Positions 1 through 9,262 of a stretch of DNA of 30,191 nt are shown here, in pieces. The notes beneath the pieces were generated by a model. The model was not told the DNA's origin. It did not search any database and saw only the letters and a list, made by a program, of their open reading frames with translations. Made by a program: the position numbers and the translations under genes. The stretch is taken from assembly GCA_002383605.1 (NCBI GenBank), contig DFYK01000134.1:1-30191 (forward strand), in the 5' to 3' direction. Source of the stretch: Proteiniphilum sp. UBA4084. GTDB lineage: Bacteria; Bacteroidota; Bacteroidia; Bacteroidales; Dysgonomonadaceae. Each line of letters opens with the position of its first letter. Positions within the stretch are counted from its first letter, which is position 1.

Positions 1-388
1 CATCAGACAGGAATATGCTATTCTGCTGCGCGAGCTGAAACAGTATAATCCCGAGTTGCTGGACAAAAAGCATATGTTGGCGATTTCAAAATCGGATATG
101 CTCGATGAGGAGCTTATGGATGAGATCCGGAAAGAATTGCCGGGTATCCCGTCTGTTTTTATCTCGTCGGTCACCGGATATGGTATATCGTTGTTAAAGG
201 ACATGTTGTGGCGTGAGCTGAATTCCGATGATTCCGTCCCCGTTGCAGCTTCACGTCATACACTCATTCACCGGAATCTCGATCTCTCTTCACTGGAGTT
301 TGAACCGGAGGAGCAGTTCCCCGATGAGGCTGATGCTGACGAACCCGACGAGAAAGATTACGGGGATTTTTTAGAAGAAGATATCTAA
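1..388 (+). CDS. obg: GTPase Obg/CgtA, C-terminal part (5' end outside window)
   Basis: The reading frame is open from base 2 and has no start inside the window, so only about the last 128 residues are present. Visible are the G4 motif (SKSD in ISKSDMLDE) and the G5 region (SSVTGYG) of the Obg GTPase domain, then the acidic tail typical of Bacteroidota Obg (many D/E residues, ending DFLEEDI). Obg is a ribosome-associated GTPase involved in 50S assembly and stress responses; that role is family knowledge. The TAA stop is directly followed by the ATG of pgeF with no spacer, so the two are surely cotranscribed and probably translationally coupled. The TTG at position 56 lies inside the GTPase domain and is not a real start. 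Confidence 0.95.
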   Translation, partial: IRQEYAILLRELKQYNPELLDKKHMLAISKSDMLDEELMDEIRKELPGIPSVFISSVTGYGISLLKDMLWRELNSDDSVPVAASRHTLIHRNLDLSSLEFEPEEQFPDEADADEPDEKDYGDFLEEDI

Positions 389-1213
389 ATGTCTTTTATG
401 AAGCAACACCCCCAATACCGTAATCTGTTGCAGTTCGATTTGCTGAACCAGGTAAAAGAGATCACACATTTCTCTACTACCCGTTCGGGCGGTGTGAGCA
501 ACGGCACGTATGCTTCTTTCAACATGGGAAATTTTTCCGACGATAATCCCATTAATATCTATGAGAACCGTCAGATCCTTGCACGCATGTTCTATATGGA
601 GATGGATCAGTTTATCATTCCCCATCAGACGCACAGCACCCGCGTATTGTCGGTAGATGATGCTTTCCTTGCATTGGATCATGCTGCAGCCATCGAAACC
701 ATGTATGGGGTGGATGCAACCATCACGTCAAAAAAAGGGATTTTCCTTTGTGCTACAACGGCCGACTGTATACCCATTATTCTTTATGATAAAAAAAGAG
801 AAGCCATCGCTGCGATTCATGCAGGGTGGAAAGGTACTGTCGGTCGGATCGTGGAAAAAACCATCGGAGAAATGAGCCGCCACTATCATTCTTCGCCTGC
901 AGATCTTATTGCCGGAATAGGTCCGGGTATCAGCCAGGCACGTTATGAGGTAGGTGATGAATTAATAGACACATTTGTGCGGGAAGGTTTCGACCTCTCA
1001 GACGGGGCAGTTGCTTTTCGAAAGAATCCCTCCTCGAAATGGCATCTCGATCTGAAAGAAATAAACCGGCAGGAACTCCTCCGTCTGGGAGTGGCGGGAG
1101 AAAACATTGAGAAGAGTGATCTTTGTACGTTTGAAAGGGAGGAGCTTTTCTTCTCGGCCCGACGGCAGACAGAACACTCCGGCAGGATGCTTACCGGCAT
1201 CATGATAAAATAA
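389..1213 (+). CDS. pgeF: PgeF/YfiH multicopper-oxidase-like protein (peptidoglycan editing factor)
   Basis: This 274-residue protein belongs to the DUF152/laccase-domain family. E. coli YfiH (PgeF) removes wrongly incorporated L-Ser-containing muropeptide precursors; other members were described as polyphenol oxidases or purine nucleosidases. The metal-site residues are visible: His82 in HQTHS, Cys127 in TADCIPI and His144 in HAGWKGT. The 17-residue Cys-to-His spacing matches the family. A GPGISQARYEVGDE segment near residue 180 is also typical. The gene starts on the base after the obg stop, so it is expressed from the obg operon. A strong two-way hairpin overlaps its stop codon and separates it from the convergent sod gene. 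Family assignment is secure; the exact substrate is inferred from E. coli. Confidence 0.92.
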   Translation: MSFMKQHPQYRNLLQFDLLNQVKEITHFSTTRSGGVSNGTYASFNMGNFSDDNPINIYENRQILARMFYMEMDQFIIPHQTHSTRVLSVDDAFLALDHAAAIETMYGVDATITSKKGIFLCATTADCIPIILYDKKREAIAAIHAGWKGTVGRIVEKTIGEMSRHYHSSPADLIAGIGPGISQARYEVGDELIDTFVREGFDLSDGAVAFRKNPSSKWHLDLKEINRQELLRLGVAGENIEKSDLCTFEREELFFSARRQTEHSGRMLTGIMIK

Positions 1214-1245
1214 AAAAGGATGCAACCACGAGATTGCATCCTTTT
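1214..1245. terminator. Bidirectional intrinsic terminator between pgeF and sod
   Basis: A perfect 12-base stem (1214-1225 with 1234-1245) surrounds an 8-base loop. It has an A-run on the left and a T-run on the right, so it can end transcription from both converging genes. It starts on the base after the pgeF stop codon. Confidence 0.85.
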
Positions 1246-1290
1246 CCTTTTAAAGTGACTCACAACATCCTGCCGGATGATTGCTTTCAA

Positions 1291-1980
1291 TTAATAACGT
1301 GCACTTACAACGTCCCAATCGATGATCTTCCAAAGTTCTTTCAGATGGTCGGCACGGCGATTCTGATAATCGAGATAATAGGAATGTTCCCATACGTCGA
1401 AACCCAGGATCGGAGTCAATCCTTTTGTAATCGGATTGCCGGCATTGCTTTCCTTTTCGATGGAAAGCTTACCACTTGCGTCTTTTGCCAGCCATACCCA
1501 TCCCGAACCAAACAGGGAAGTTCCGGCAGCATTAAATTCTTCTTTAAACTTGTCGAATGAACCATACTGGGCATTGATCGCATCAGCCAAAGCTCCCTGG
1601 GGTTCACCGCTGCCTCCTTTTTTAAAAGAGGTGAAGTAAAGATTGTGATTATAAATCTGGCCCGCATTGTTGAAAATAGCGCCATCGCTCTCTTTTACAA
1701 CCGTCTCAAGATCTGCATTTGCAAATTTGGTATCAACAACCAGTTTGTTCAGATTATCTACATAAGCCTGGTGATGTTTTCCGTAATGGAGTTCAACCGT
1801 TTGTTTACTGATAACCGGCTCCAGCGCGTCGGTTGCATAAGGTAAAGCTACTTTCTCGAATTTCATATTTACACTGTTTTTAGAATTGTTATTTTTATCT
1901 TCTTTCGCATTGGAATAATTGCAGCTTATTACTGACAATATTAATATTCCGGTCAATAGAGCTGTATGATTTTTTTTCAT
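1291..1980 (-). CDS. sodB: Fe-type superoxide dismutase with lipoprotein signal peptide
   Basis: This 229-residue protein is a complete Fe/Mn superoxide dismutase, converting superoxide to oxygen and hydrogen peroxide. The metal ligands are recognisable: His in ELHYGKHH, His in IYNHNLYF, and Asp and His in FDVWEHSYY. A Gln four residues before the second His (AGQIYNH) and the SNAGNP segment match the Fe-type rather than Mn-type pattern; cambialistic use of either metal cannot be excluded. Unlike ordinary cytosolic Sod, it has a 20-residue N-terminus with Lys2-Lys3, a hydrophobic core and a lipobox-like VISC with Cys20, then an Asn/Lys-rich linker. This predicts a membrane-anchored exported enzyme. 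An internal ATG at 1864-1866 (Met39, KFEKVALPYA) matches the usual cytosolic start and could give a 191-residue form. It stands alone, with terminators on both sides. Confidence 0.9.
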   Translation of the reverse strand: MKKNHTALLTGILILSVISCNYSNAKEDKNNNSKNSVNMKFEKVALPYATDALEPVISKQTVELHYGKHHQAYVDNLNKLVVDTKFANADLETVVKESDGAIFNNAGQIYNHNLYFTSFKKGGSGEPQGALADAINAQYGSFDKFKEEFNAAGTSLFGSGWVWLAKDASGKLSIEKESNAGNPITKGLTPILGFDVWEHSYYLDYQNRRADHLKELWKIIDWDVVSARY

Positions 1981-2091
1981 TTTCCAATTGTTTTTGTTGT
2001 TAGATAATAACGAAAACGCTCCCCCATTTGTTCGATTTTTTTTGCTGTGTGCAATTTTAAAATATCCAAAAAGATGTGTTTAAAAGAAGAA

Positions 2092-2123
2092 CAACGGCCT
2101 GGTAATTGAATATCAGGTCGTTG
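2092..2123 (-). terminator. Terminator downstream of ftsH
   Basis: A 10-base stem with one G-T wobble (2092-2101 with 2114-2123) lies about 50 bases past the ftsH stop. On the minus strand it is followed by a T-rich stretch, which fits an intrinsic terminator separating ftsH from sod. Confidence 0.65.
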
Positions 2124-2174
2124 CTTTTATCCTATAGAGAATTATTGCTTTTCTCTATCGCAGTTTAATAAAAT

Positions 2175-4220
<2,046 letters not shown>

Positions 4221-4324
4221 TTTTTGTTTGCTGTCTCCATTACAAGATCACCTGTGGTGGTTTCTTTCGTTTGGTAAGTAAGTCCTGTGGAATATTAGTA
4301 ACAATCTTCCGGAAAATTAGTTTT

Positions 4325-4681
4325 TTATAATGAAGGAATCTGTTCCGATTTGGCGTCCTCCCAAAGGGTATCGATGTTGTAAAAACTACGGAGTTCGGGA
4401 AGAAAGATATGCACAATCACATTGCCATAATCCATTCCGATCCATTCTGCACGCTGTTGTCCATGTACGCGAATAGGGTTCTCCCGTGTGTTTTTCTTCA
4501 CAATCTCTTCAACGGAATCAGCCAGCGCAGATACCTGCGTGGGGCTGTTGCCTTCACAGATCACAAAATAATCGCAGATGGCTCCCGTCATTCCTTTTAG
4601 TTGAATTGCGCTGATATTTTTTCCTTTTTTTTCCTGAATCCCTTCAATGATACTTTGTAAGAGTTCGTTATTTTCTATCAT
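4325..4681 (-). CDS. rsfS: Ribosome silencing factor RsfS
   Basis: This 118-residue protein has the typical length and motifs of the RsfS/DUF143 (Iojap) family: CDYFVICEG near residue 37, the HGQQRAEWIGMDYG segment and the VHIF strand. RsfS binds ribosomal protein uL14 on the 50S subunit and blocks subunit joining, down-regulating translation under starvation; this is known from the family. It heads the rsfS-ftsH unit. A TATCTTTG -7 box on the minus strand (4708-4715) lies 26 bases upstream of the ATG and supports the chosen start and a short leader. Confidence 0.95.
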   Translation of the reverse strand: MIENNELLQSIIEGIQEKKGKNISAIQLKGMTGAICDYFVICEGNSPTQVSALADSVEEIVKKNTRENPIRVHGQQRAEWIGMDYGNVIVHIFLPELRSFYNIDTLWEDAKSEQIPSL

Positions 4682-4707
4682 TCTTTGTTTTAAGTGGATT
4701 AATGATA

Positions 4708-4715
4708 CAAAGATA
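4708..4715 (-). promoter_or_regulatory. -7 box of the rsfS-ftsH promoter
   Basis: Minus-strand TATCTTTG fits the Bacteroidota TAnnTTTG consensus and sits just upstream of rsfS. I found no matching TTG box at the usual distance, so the call rests on one element. Confidence 0.55.
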
Positions 4716-4741
4716 GGTTCTTTTTTTAAAATTGATGATAA

Positions 4742-4764
4742 AAAAGAAGAACCTCTCTTCTTTT
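4742..4764 (-). terminator. Terminator downstream of the gluconate permease gene
   Basis: A 9-base perfect stem (4742-4750 with 4756-4764) with a 5-base loop is followed on the minus strand by a T-run. It lies about 55 bases past the permease stop. The stem is A/T-rich, so efficiency is uncertain. A second, imperfect inverted repeat (about 4715-4755) overlaps it and reaches toward the rsfS promoter. Confidence 0.5.
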
Positions 4765-4819
4765 ATGAATGAATAACAAAAACAGTGCCAAAATCTGGGA
4801 ATGTACGGATAAATTATTG

Positions 4820-6178
4820 TCATGCAAAAAACAGGCTTGCGATCAGGGTGAATGTTAATCCGCAAACAGAGATGATCGACTCCATGACTGTCCAGCTCTG
4901 AAGTGTTTGTTTCTCATTCATACCCAGATATTTTCCTACAAGCCAAAAGCCGCTGTCATTCACATGAGAGAGTAGGGTTGCCCCCGACGCGATGGCTAAG
5001 ACGACCAGCGCCCGCTGTGGATCACTTAGCTCAAAAGCACTAATAATCGGTGCGATCAGGCTGGCGGCGGTGATCATGGCTACTGTGGCAGACCCCTGCG
5101 TTATTCTTACCGCGGCAGAAATAATCCACGCCAGCAATATGGGCGGTAAAGCTGAATACATCATTGATTCGGCCATCAACTGTCCCATGCCGCTGTCGAT
5201 TAACACCTGTTTCAGTACACCGCCTGCTCCGGTGATCAGTATAATTATGCCAGCCGGTCCCAGTGCTTTGGTGCTTAACACGAGCACCTTCTGTTTGTCC
5301 ATGCCTCTTTTTATACAAAGGAAGTAGGTGGCAGTCAGTGTGGCAATGATTAGCGCGCTGAAAGGATGGCCGATAAACTCAACAATATCCGTCCATACAC
5401 TTGTGGTGATGATTCCTTTTGAGACGGCCACTGTGGTAAAGGTGTTCAGGAGGATCAGGATGAGCGGGATTGAAATGACCATCACAATGAGCCGGAAAGA
5501 AGGATATTTTTTCCGATCCAATTCGTGTTGCGGTTCATCTACACCCTGGGGTGGTGAAAGGTTAATTTTGCCAGATATATATTTCCCGAAAAGAGGACCT
5601 GCAATAATGGCTGTTGGAATTCCCAGGAGGAATCCCAGTAAGATAACCCATCCCAGTTGGGCGTCGATGATATCGGCTACCGCGACAGGACCCGGTGTGG
5701 GAGGGATAAAACTATGCGTAACAGCCAATCCGGCGAGTAAAGGAATGGCATAATACAACAAAGAACGTTTTGTGTCGCGTGACAATGCGTACACAATGGG
5801 TACCAGAATGATGAAACTAACATCGAAAAAAACCGGTATTCCCACGATAAAGCCAGTGATGACCATGGCCCAGGGTGCACGTTCTTTACCAAACTTCTTT
5901 AACAGATAATCGGCCAGCGATTCAGCCCCTCCCGAGCTTTCCAGCATCTGGCCAAAAATGGCTCCCAGACCCACCACTGTGGCCACGAAGCCGAGTGTTC
6001 CGGCCATCCCTTCCTGAATGGACCCGGTTATATCGCGCAGCGGCATACCAGTAAGCACACCCACGTAGATAGCAGTGAGCAGCAATGCAATAAATGCACT
6101 GATTTTAAGTTTCAGCACCATGAACAGCAGCAACAGTACTGCCGAAATAACAATAAGAAGGATGGACAGGGTTGACAT
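4820..6178 (-). CDS. gntP: Gluconate:H+ symporter, GntP family
   Basis: This 452-residue, very hydrophobic protein belongs to the GntP family of gluconate and related sugar-acid permeases. Diagnostic segments are the N-terminal helix followed by ALLLTAIYVG, the glycine-rich FVATVVGLGAIFGQML, GIPVFFDVSFIILVPIVYAL (family consensus GIPVFFEVxFVLLxP), THSFIPPTPGPVA and ASGATLLSHVNDSGFW. About 12 membrane segments are expected. Length is normal for the family (about 440-450). The substrate may be gluconate or another aldonate or hydroxy acid; sequence alone does not decide. No kinase or dehydrase gene is adjacent. The upstream neighbour on the same strand is a DUF1080 lipoprotein gene. A strong hairpin lies only 15 bases before the ATG, leaving no room for a separate promoter after it. 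Confidence 0.92.
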   Translation of the reverse strand: MSTLSILLIVISAVLLLLFMVLKLKISAFIALLLTAIYVGVLTGMPLRDITGSIQEGMAGTLGFVATVVGLGAIFGQMLESSGGAESLADYLLKKFGKERAPWAMVITGFIVGIPVFFDVSFIILVPIVYALSRDTKRSLLYYAIPLLAGLAVTHSFIPPTPGPVAVADIIDAQLGWVILLGFLLGIPTAIIAGPLFGKYISGKINLSPPQGVDEPQHELDRKKYPSFRLIVMVISIPLILILLNTFTTVAVSKGIITTSVWTDIVEFIGHPFSALIIATLTATYFLCIKRGMDKQKVLVLSTKALGPAGIIILITGAGGVLKQVLIDSGMGQLMAESMMYSALPPILLAWIISAAVRITQGSATVAMITAASLIAPIISAFELSDPQRALVVLAIASGATLLSHVNDSGFWLVGKYLGMNEKQTLQSWTVMESIISVCGLTFTLIASLFFA

Positions 6179-6193
6179 CTCTGAGTAAAATAT

Positions 6194-6229
6194 AAACCCA
6201 CCCGGTAAAACAACATATCGGGTGGGTTT
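6194..6229 (-). terminator. Strong hairpin between the DUF1080 gene and gntP
   Basis: A perfect 11-base GC-rich stem (6194-6204 with 6219-6229) with a 14-base loop lies 29 bases past the DUF1080 stop codon. Minus-strand sequence after it is A/T-rich (TTATATTTTA) rather than a pure T-run. It may be a leaky terminator, an attenuator or an mRNA-stabilising stem in the gntP leader. Confidence 0.6.
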
Positions 6230-6258
6230 AGAGCATAATCATATTTCTTTTGGATTTA

Positions 6259-7527
6259 TTACAATGTCTTCAGATTCAGGTTTCTCCAGAGCACCCTGAT
6301 ACCACCGCCATCGTGAATCTGCAATGCAATGCGTCCCTGAGCGTTGCCAATCTTCGTATCAGTAAGGTCTACCATTTCTTCCCCGTTGAGGAAGGTCTTT
6401 ACATTGTCTGCTTTTACCACTATGCGCAGGGTGTTCCAGTCGCCCACCTTCAGGATCTCTTCCTTCTCATCGGGGATCTGCACGAGCCATCCACGACCAT
6501 AAGATTCATAAATACCGCCTGTGTCGTTTCCTTTGGGGGCTACTTCCACCTGCCAGCCGTTTACAATGGTACCCGGTTCCACAAAGGAGCGGATGAACAC
6601 GCCCGAATTGCCATCGGCTTCCTGCTTGAATTCCACGCTCAGGTCGAAGTCGTCGTAATACTCACGGGTAGCCAGATAACCGTACTGTTTGTCGGGGCCG
6701 CTTTCGCAAACCAACAGCCCGTCCTGTACATACCATTTCTCTGTGCCGTACACTTCCCAGCCCTGCAGGTCGGTACCGTTAAAGAGCGACACTTCCTTTG
6801 TTTTTCGGGGCAGTTCTTTGATTTTCATGTTGCGGAACCAGGCTGCTGATCCGTGATCCTGCAGGCAGATCACTCCTTTGTGGGCCAGGCCATACTCGGG
6901 CGCATTTTCCCATTTTCCGCTGTTTTTGCGGGCAAACCAGTCCTCGGTCCATGCCTCAAACTCCACCACCTTTTCACCGTTTAGCCAGTGTTCCACATGT
7001 CCGTTGTCGAACACGATCTTCGAGGTATTCCATTCCCCCGCCGGCTTGATGTGGGTTTTGGCAGTGTCGGTGGTATGCATGGCATAGTCTGCCCCCGTCT
7101 TCTGCCAATCTTCCAGCGGTTGGGGGAAATTCAAATCGTCGATCAGCTGATATTCAGGTCCCGTGACATAGGGGACGGCAAATTTCGGATTTTCCACCAC
7201 ATGATACAAGACGCCGCTGTTGCCGCCATCGGCAATCTTCCAATCCCACACCAGTTCAAAATTTTCATAGATCTTTTCGGTGACGATGTAACCATGTTCA
7301 TCTGCGCCTTCGCCCTTGGCCTGTATCATGCCATCCTCTACGAACCAGGGTGCTTTGAGGCTGTCGCCGTTATAATCGCGCCATCCCCCGAGGGTTGTGC
7401 CGTTGAAGAGGAGTTCCCATCCCGCTGCCTTTTCCTGCGGTGTGAGTTGATTGTGCTTTGCACCGGTAGTGCAGGATGTAGCGAGTGTTACCATAGCAAT
7501 GGTACCCATCAAAAAATTTAATTTCAT
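6259..7527 (-). CDS. Double DUF1080 (3-keto-disaccharide hydrolase family) lipoprotein
   Basis: This is a 422-residue secreted lipoprotein with two consecutive DUF1080 (PF06439) lectin-like jelly-roll domains. The first begins GWELLFNGTTLGGW (about residues 30-215); the second begins SLFNGTDLQGWEVYG (about 235-421). Each repeats the family pattern: W-containing strand, GxxxDGMI/DGLL, NSGV and a final GRIALQ/HKGVICLQ-type strand. Proven family members act on 3-keto glycosides or bind and cleave sugars; the substrate here is unknown. The start at 7527 is chosen because it gives a clean signal peptide (MKLNFLMG to LATSC) and a -7 box lies at 7567-7574. The longer frame starting at 7632 would begin upstream of the promoter. 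It may share a transcript with gntP, suggesting extracellular saccharide processing linked to sugar-acid uptake (inference). Confidence 0.88.
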   Translation of the reverse strand: MKLNFLMGTIAMVTLATSCTTGAKHNQLTPQEKAAGWELLFNGTTLGGWRDYNGDSLKAPWFVEDGMIQAKGEGADEHGYIVTEKIYENFELVWDWKIADGGNSGVLYHVVENPKFAVPYVTGPEYQLIDDLNFPQPLEDWQKTGADYAMHTTDTAKTHIKPAGEWNTSKIVFDNGHVEHWLNGEKVVEFEAWTEDWFARKNSGKWENAPEYGLAHKGVICLQDHGSAAWFRNMKIKELPRKTKEVSLFNGTDLQGWEVYGTEKWYVQDGLLVCESGPDKQYGYLATREYYDDFDLSVEFKQEADGNSGVFIRSFVEPGTIVNGWQVEVAPKGNDTGGIYESYGRGWLVQIPDEKEEILKVGDWNTLRIVVKADNVKTFLNGEEMVDLTDTKIGNAQGRIALQIHDGGGIRVLWRNLNLKTL

Positions 7528-7566
7528 CTTCTCTTTCTTTTTTATAGGATTAAACTTCATCAGGCA

Positions 7567-7574
7567 CAAATATA
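7567..7574 (-). promoter_or_regulatory. -7 box upstream of the DUF1080 gene
   Basis: Minus-strand TATATTTG fits TAnnTTTG. It lies 39 bases upstream of the chosen ATG and favours the start at 7527. No convincing -33 box is visible. Confidence 0.5.
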
Positions 7575-7649
7575 GGAATTTATTGGCATTGCGGATGCTG
7601 GTTGTCAGGTATATTTGGCCCGTTAATCCCAAAATTACTTTATTCTGTG

Positions 7650-7657
7650 TACCTTTG
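7650..7657 (+). promoter_or_regulatory. -7 box upstream of ribF
   Basis: TACCTTTG fits the consensus. It gives a leader of about 90 bases before ribF. The leader holds a short GC-rich hairpin around 7708-7724 (CTCGGAG, CAT, CTCCGGG). I do not recognise an FMN riboswitch. Confidence 0.45.
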
Positions 7658-7752
7658 CATAATTCCCGTCTGGTTTTAAACCAAAGGAGAGAATCCGGCG
7701 TTTACTTACTCGGAGCATCTCCGGGAAAATACGCTAAAACAATCGATGAATT

Positions 7753-8691
7753 TTGGAACGCATTGATCTATCCGATAACAGGAAAATAAGTCATGGCCCG
7801 TTTGTGGCATCAGTTGGTTTTTTTGATGGTGTGCATATCGGACACCGTCATCTGATTAAGCAGGTAAAAGAAAAGGCCAGGGAGCTTGGATTGCCGTCGG
7901 CCATCGTTACTTTTCCGGTACACCCGCGAAAAGTATTGCAGAAGAATTATCAGCCGGCCTTGTTGTGTGGTTACGAGGAGAAGCTGGAGCAACTCAGTAC
8001 AACGCAGATCGACTATTGCATCAGTCTCCCCTTTACGCAGGAGCTTTCCCGCTTAACGGCCCGGGAGTTCATGCGCGATGTGTTGAAAAAGCAAATGGGT
8101 GTTCACACGCTTTTCGTAGGCTACGATCATCGGTTCGGATACAATCGGGAGGAGGGTTTCCCTGACTATCAAAGTTATGGGGAGGAGTTAGGTATCCAGG
8201 TGATTCAGGCCAGTGAATATCAGGTTGAGGGAGAAAACGTGAGTTCCACCAAAATAAGATCATTGCTGAAAAAAGGTGAAATTCAGCAGGCAAACAGCTT
8301 GCTGTCATACAATTATACACTCTCCGGAAAAATAGTGGAAGGTTACCGGGTTGGGCGGACCATCGGCTTCCCTACTGCGAACATACGCTCCTGGGAGCGA
8401 TTCAAGGTGGTTCCTGAGTTGGGCGTATATGCCGTGTTGGTACATATCAGGGATATTATTTATGAAGGGATGCTCTACATCGGTACCCGTCCCACCTTGC
8501 ACGACGATCCGGAAATCAGCGTGGAGGTCAATATCTTCGATTTCAGCGGCGATTTGTACAATCAATCGCTCACGGTGGAGTTTATTGATTTTATCCGTGC
8601 TGATCGCAAATTCGATGCCATGGAGGAGCTGGTAACCCAAATACACAAGGATAAATCTCAGGTACAGCAACGACTAAGAATTGAAAAGTAG
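7753..8691 (+). CDS. ribF: Bifunctional riboflavin kinase / FAD synthetase RibF
   Basis: This 312-residue enzyme phosphorylates riboflavin to FMN and adenylylates FMN to FAD. The N-terminal FAD synthetase domain shows GFFDGVHIGH (22-31, nucleotidyltransferase HxGH), VGYDHRFG (122-129) and SSTKIR (164-169). The C-terminal riboflavin kinase domain shows GRTIGFPTAN (201-210) with the PTAN metal/ATP motif. Length is normal. The start is unusual: an in-frame TGA at 7747-7749 blocks any upstream start, and the first usable start codon is TTG at 7753; the next candidate is GTG at 7804, just before the core. An ATG at 7746 is in another frame and closes after six codons. Either a rare TTG start is used, or one base differs from the true sequence near 7751-7756. 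Confidence 0.93.
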   Translation: MERIDLSDNRKISHGPFVASVGFFDGVHIGHRHLIKQVKEKARELGLPSAIVTFPVHPRKVLQKNYQPALLCGYEEKLEQLSTTQIDYCISLPFTQELSRLTAREFMRDVLKKQMGVHTLFVGYDHRFGYNREEGFPDYQSYGEELGIQVIQASEYQVEGENVSSTKIRSLLKKGEIQQANSLLSYNYTLSGKIVEGYRVGRTIGFPTANIRSWERFKVVPELGVYAVLVHIRDIIYEGMLYIGTRPTLHDDPEISVEVNIFDFSGDLYNQSLTVEFIDFIRADRKFDAMEELVTQIHKDKSQVQQRLRIEK

Positions 8692-8712
8692 TTTGTTTGA
8701 CGTGACAAGGAT

Positions 8713-9231
8713 ATGTTGACTAAAAAATTAAATAACGGGATTGAGATTCCGGTCATTGGACTGGGGACTTGCAGGATAGGTCACACCGACGAAGAAACGT
8801 ATCACGCTGTTCGTAAGGCGCTGGAGGTAGGATACCGTCATATTATACCGCCACCCTTTATATGAATGAAAAACCTGTAGGAAGGGCTATTCGGGAAAGT
8901 GGCATTGCGCGGAAAGATATCTTCGTGACTACGAAACTATGGGGAAGTGATATTCTATCAAACCGTATTCAGGAGGCTTTCGAGGGGAGTCTCTCGAACT
9001 TGGGACTCGATTATGTGGATCTCTACCTTGTGCACTGGCCTGTAAAAGGGAAGCTGGGCTTCACCTGGCAGGCGATGGAGCAGATCTTTCACTCCGGCAG
9101 AGCGAGATCAATCGGGCTGAGCAACCACCTTGTACATCATATTTCAGCTTACAATAGAAGAGATGAGCAAAATAGACGCATTAAACAGGGATTATCGTAC
9201 CGGAATTCATCCCGATAAAATATCATTTTAA
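8713..9231 (+). pseudogene. Aldo/keto reductase pseudogene (frameshift plus internal deletion)
   Basis: Three pieces of one aldo/keto reductase (AKR5-like, normally about 275-285 residues) lie in three frame segments. Segment 1 (8713-8844) reads MLTKKLNNGIEIPVIGLGT... to GYRHI. Loss of one G between 8844 and 8845 breaks the next codon, which restores as the catalytic Asp of GYRHIDTA. Segment 2 (8845-about 9140) reads TATLYMNEKPVG, then TTKLWGSD, LVHWP and GLSNHLVHH. Segment 3, in a further frame from about 9142 to TAA 9231, reads FQLTIEEMSKIDALN and RTGIHPDKISF, the family's C-terminus. About 100 residues of the barrel are missing at the junction. Two independent lesions make decay more likely than sequencing error. 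It follows ribF by 21 bases. Confidence 0.9.
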
Positions 9232-9262
9232 CAACGATGATGGGTGTTCCGTCTCACATGCC

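Noticed and set aside
7528..7632. Longer N-terminus of the DUF1080 protein starting at 7632
   Set aside because: It would put 35 residues before a clean lipoprotein signal peptide and begin upstream of the likely -7 box at 7567-7574.
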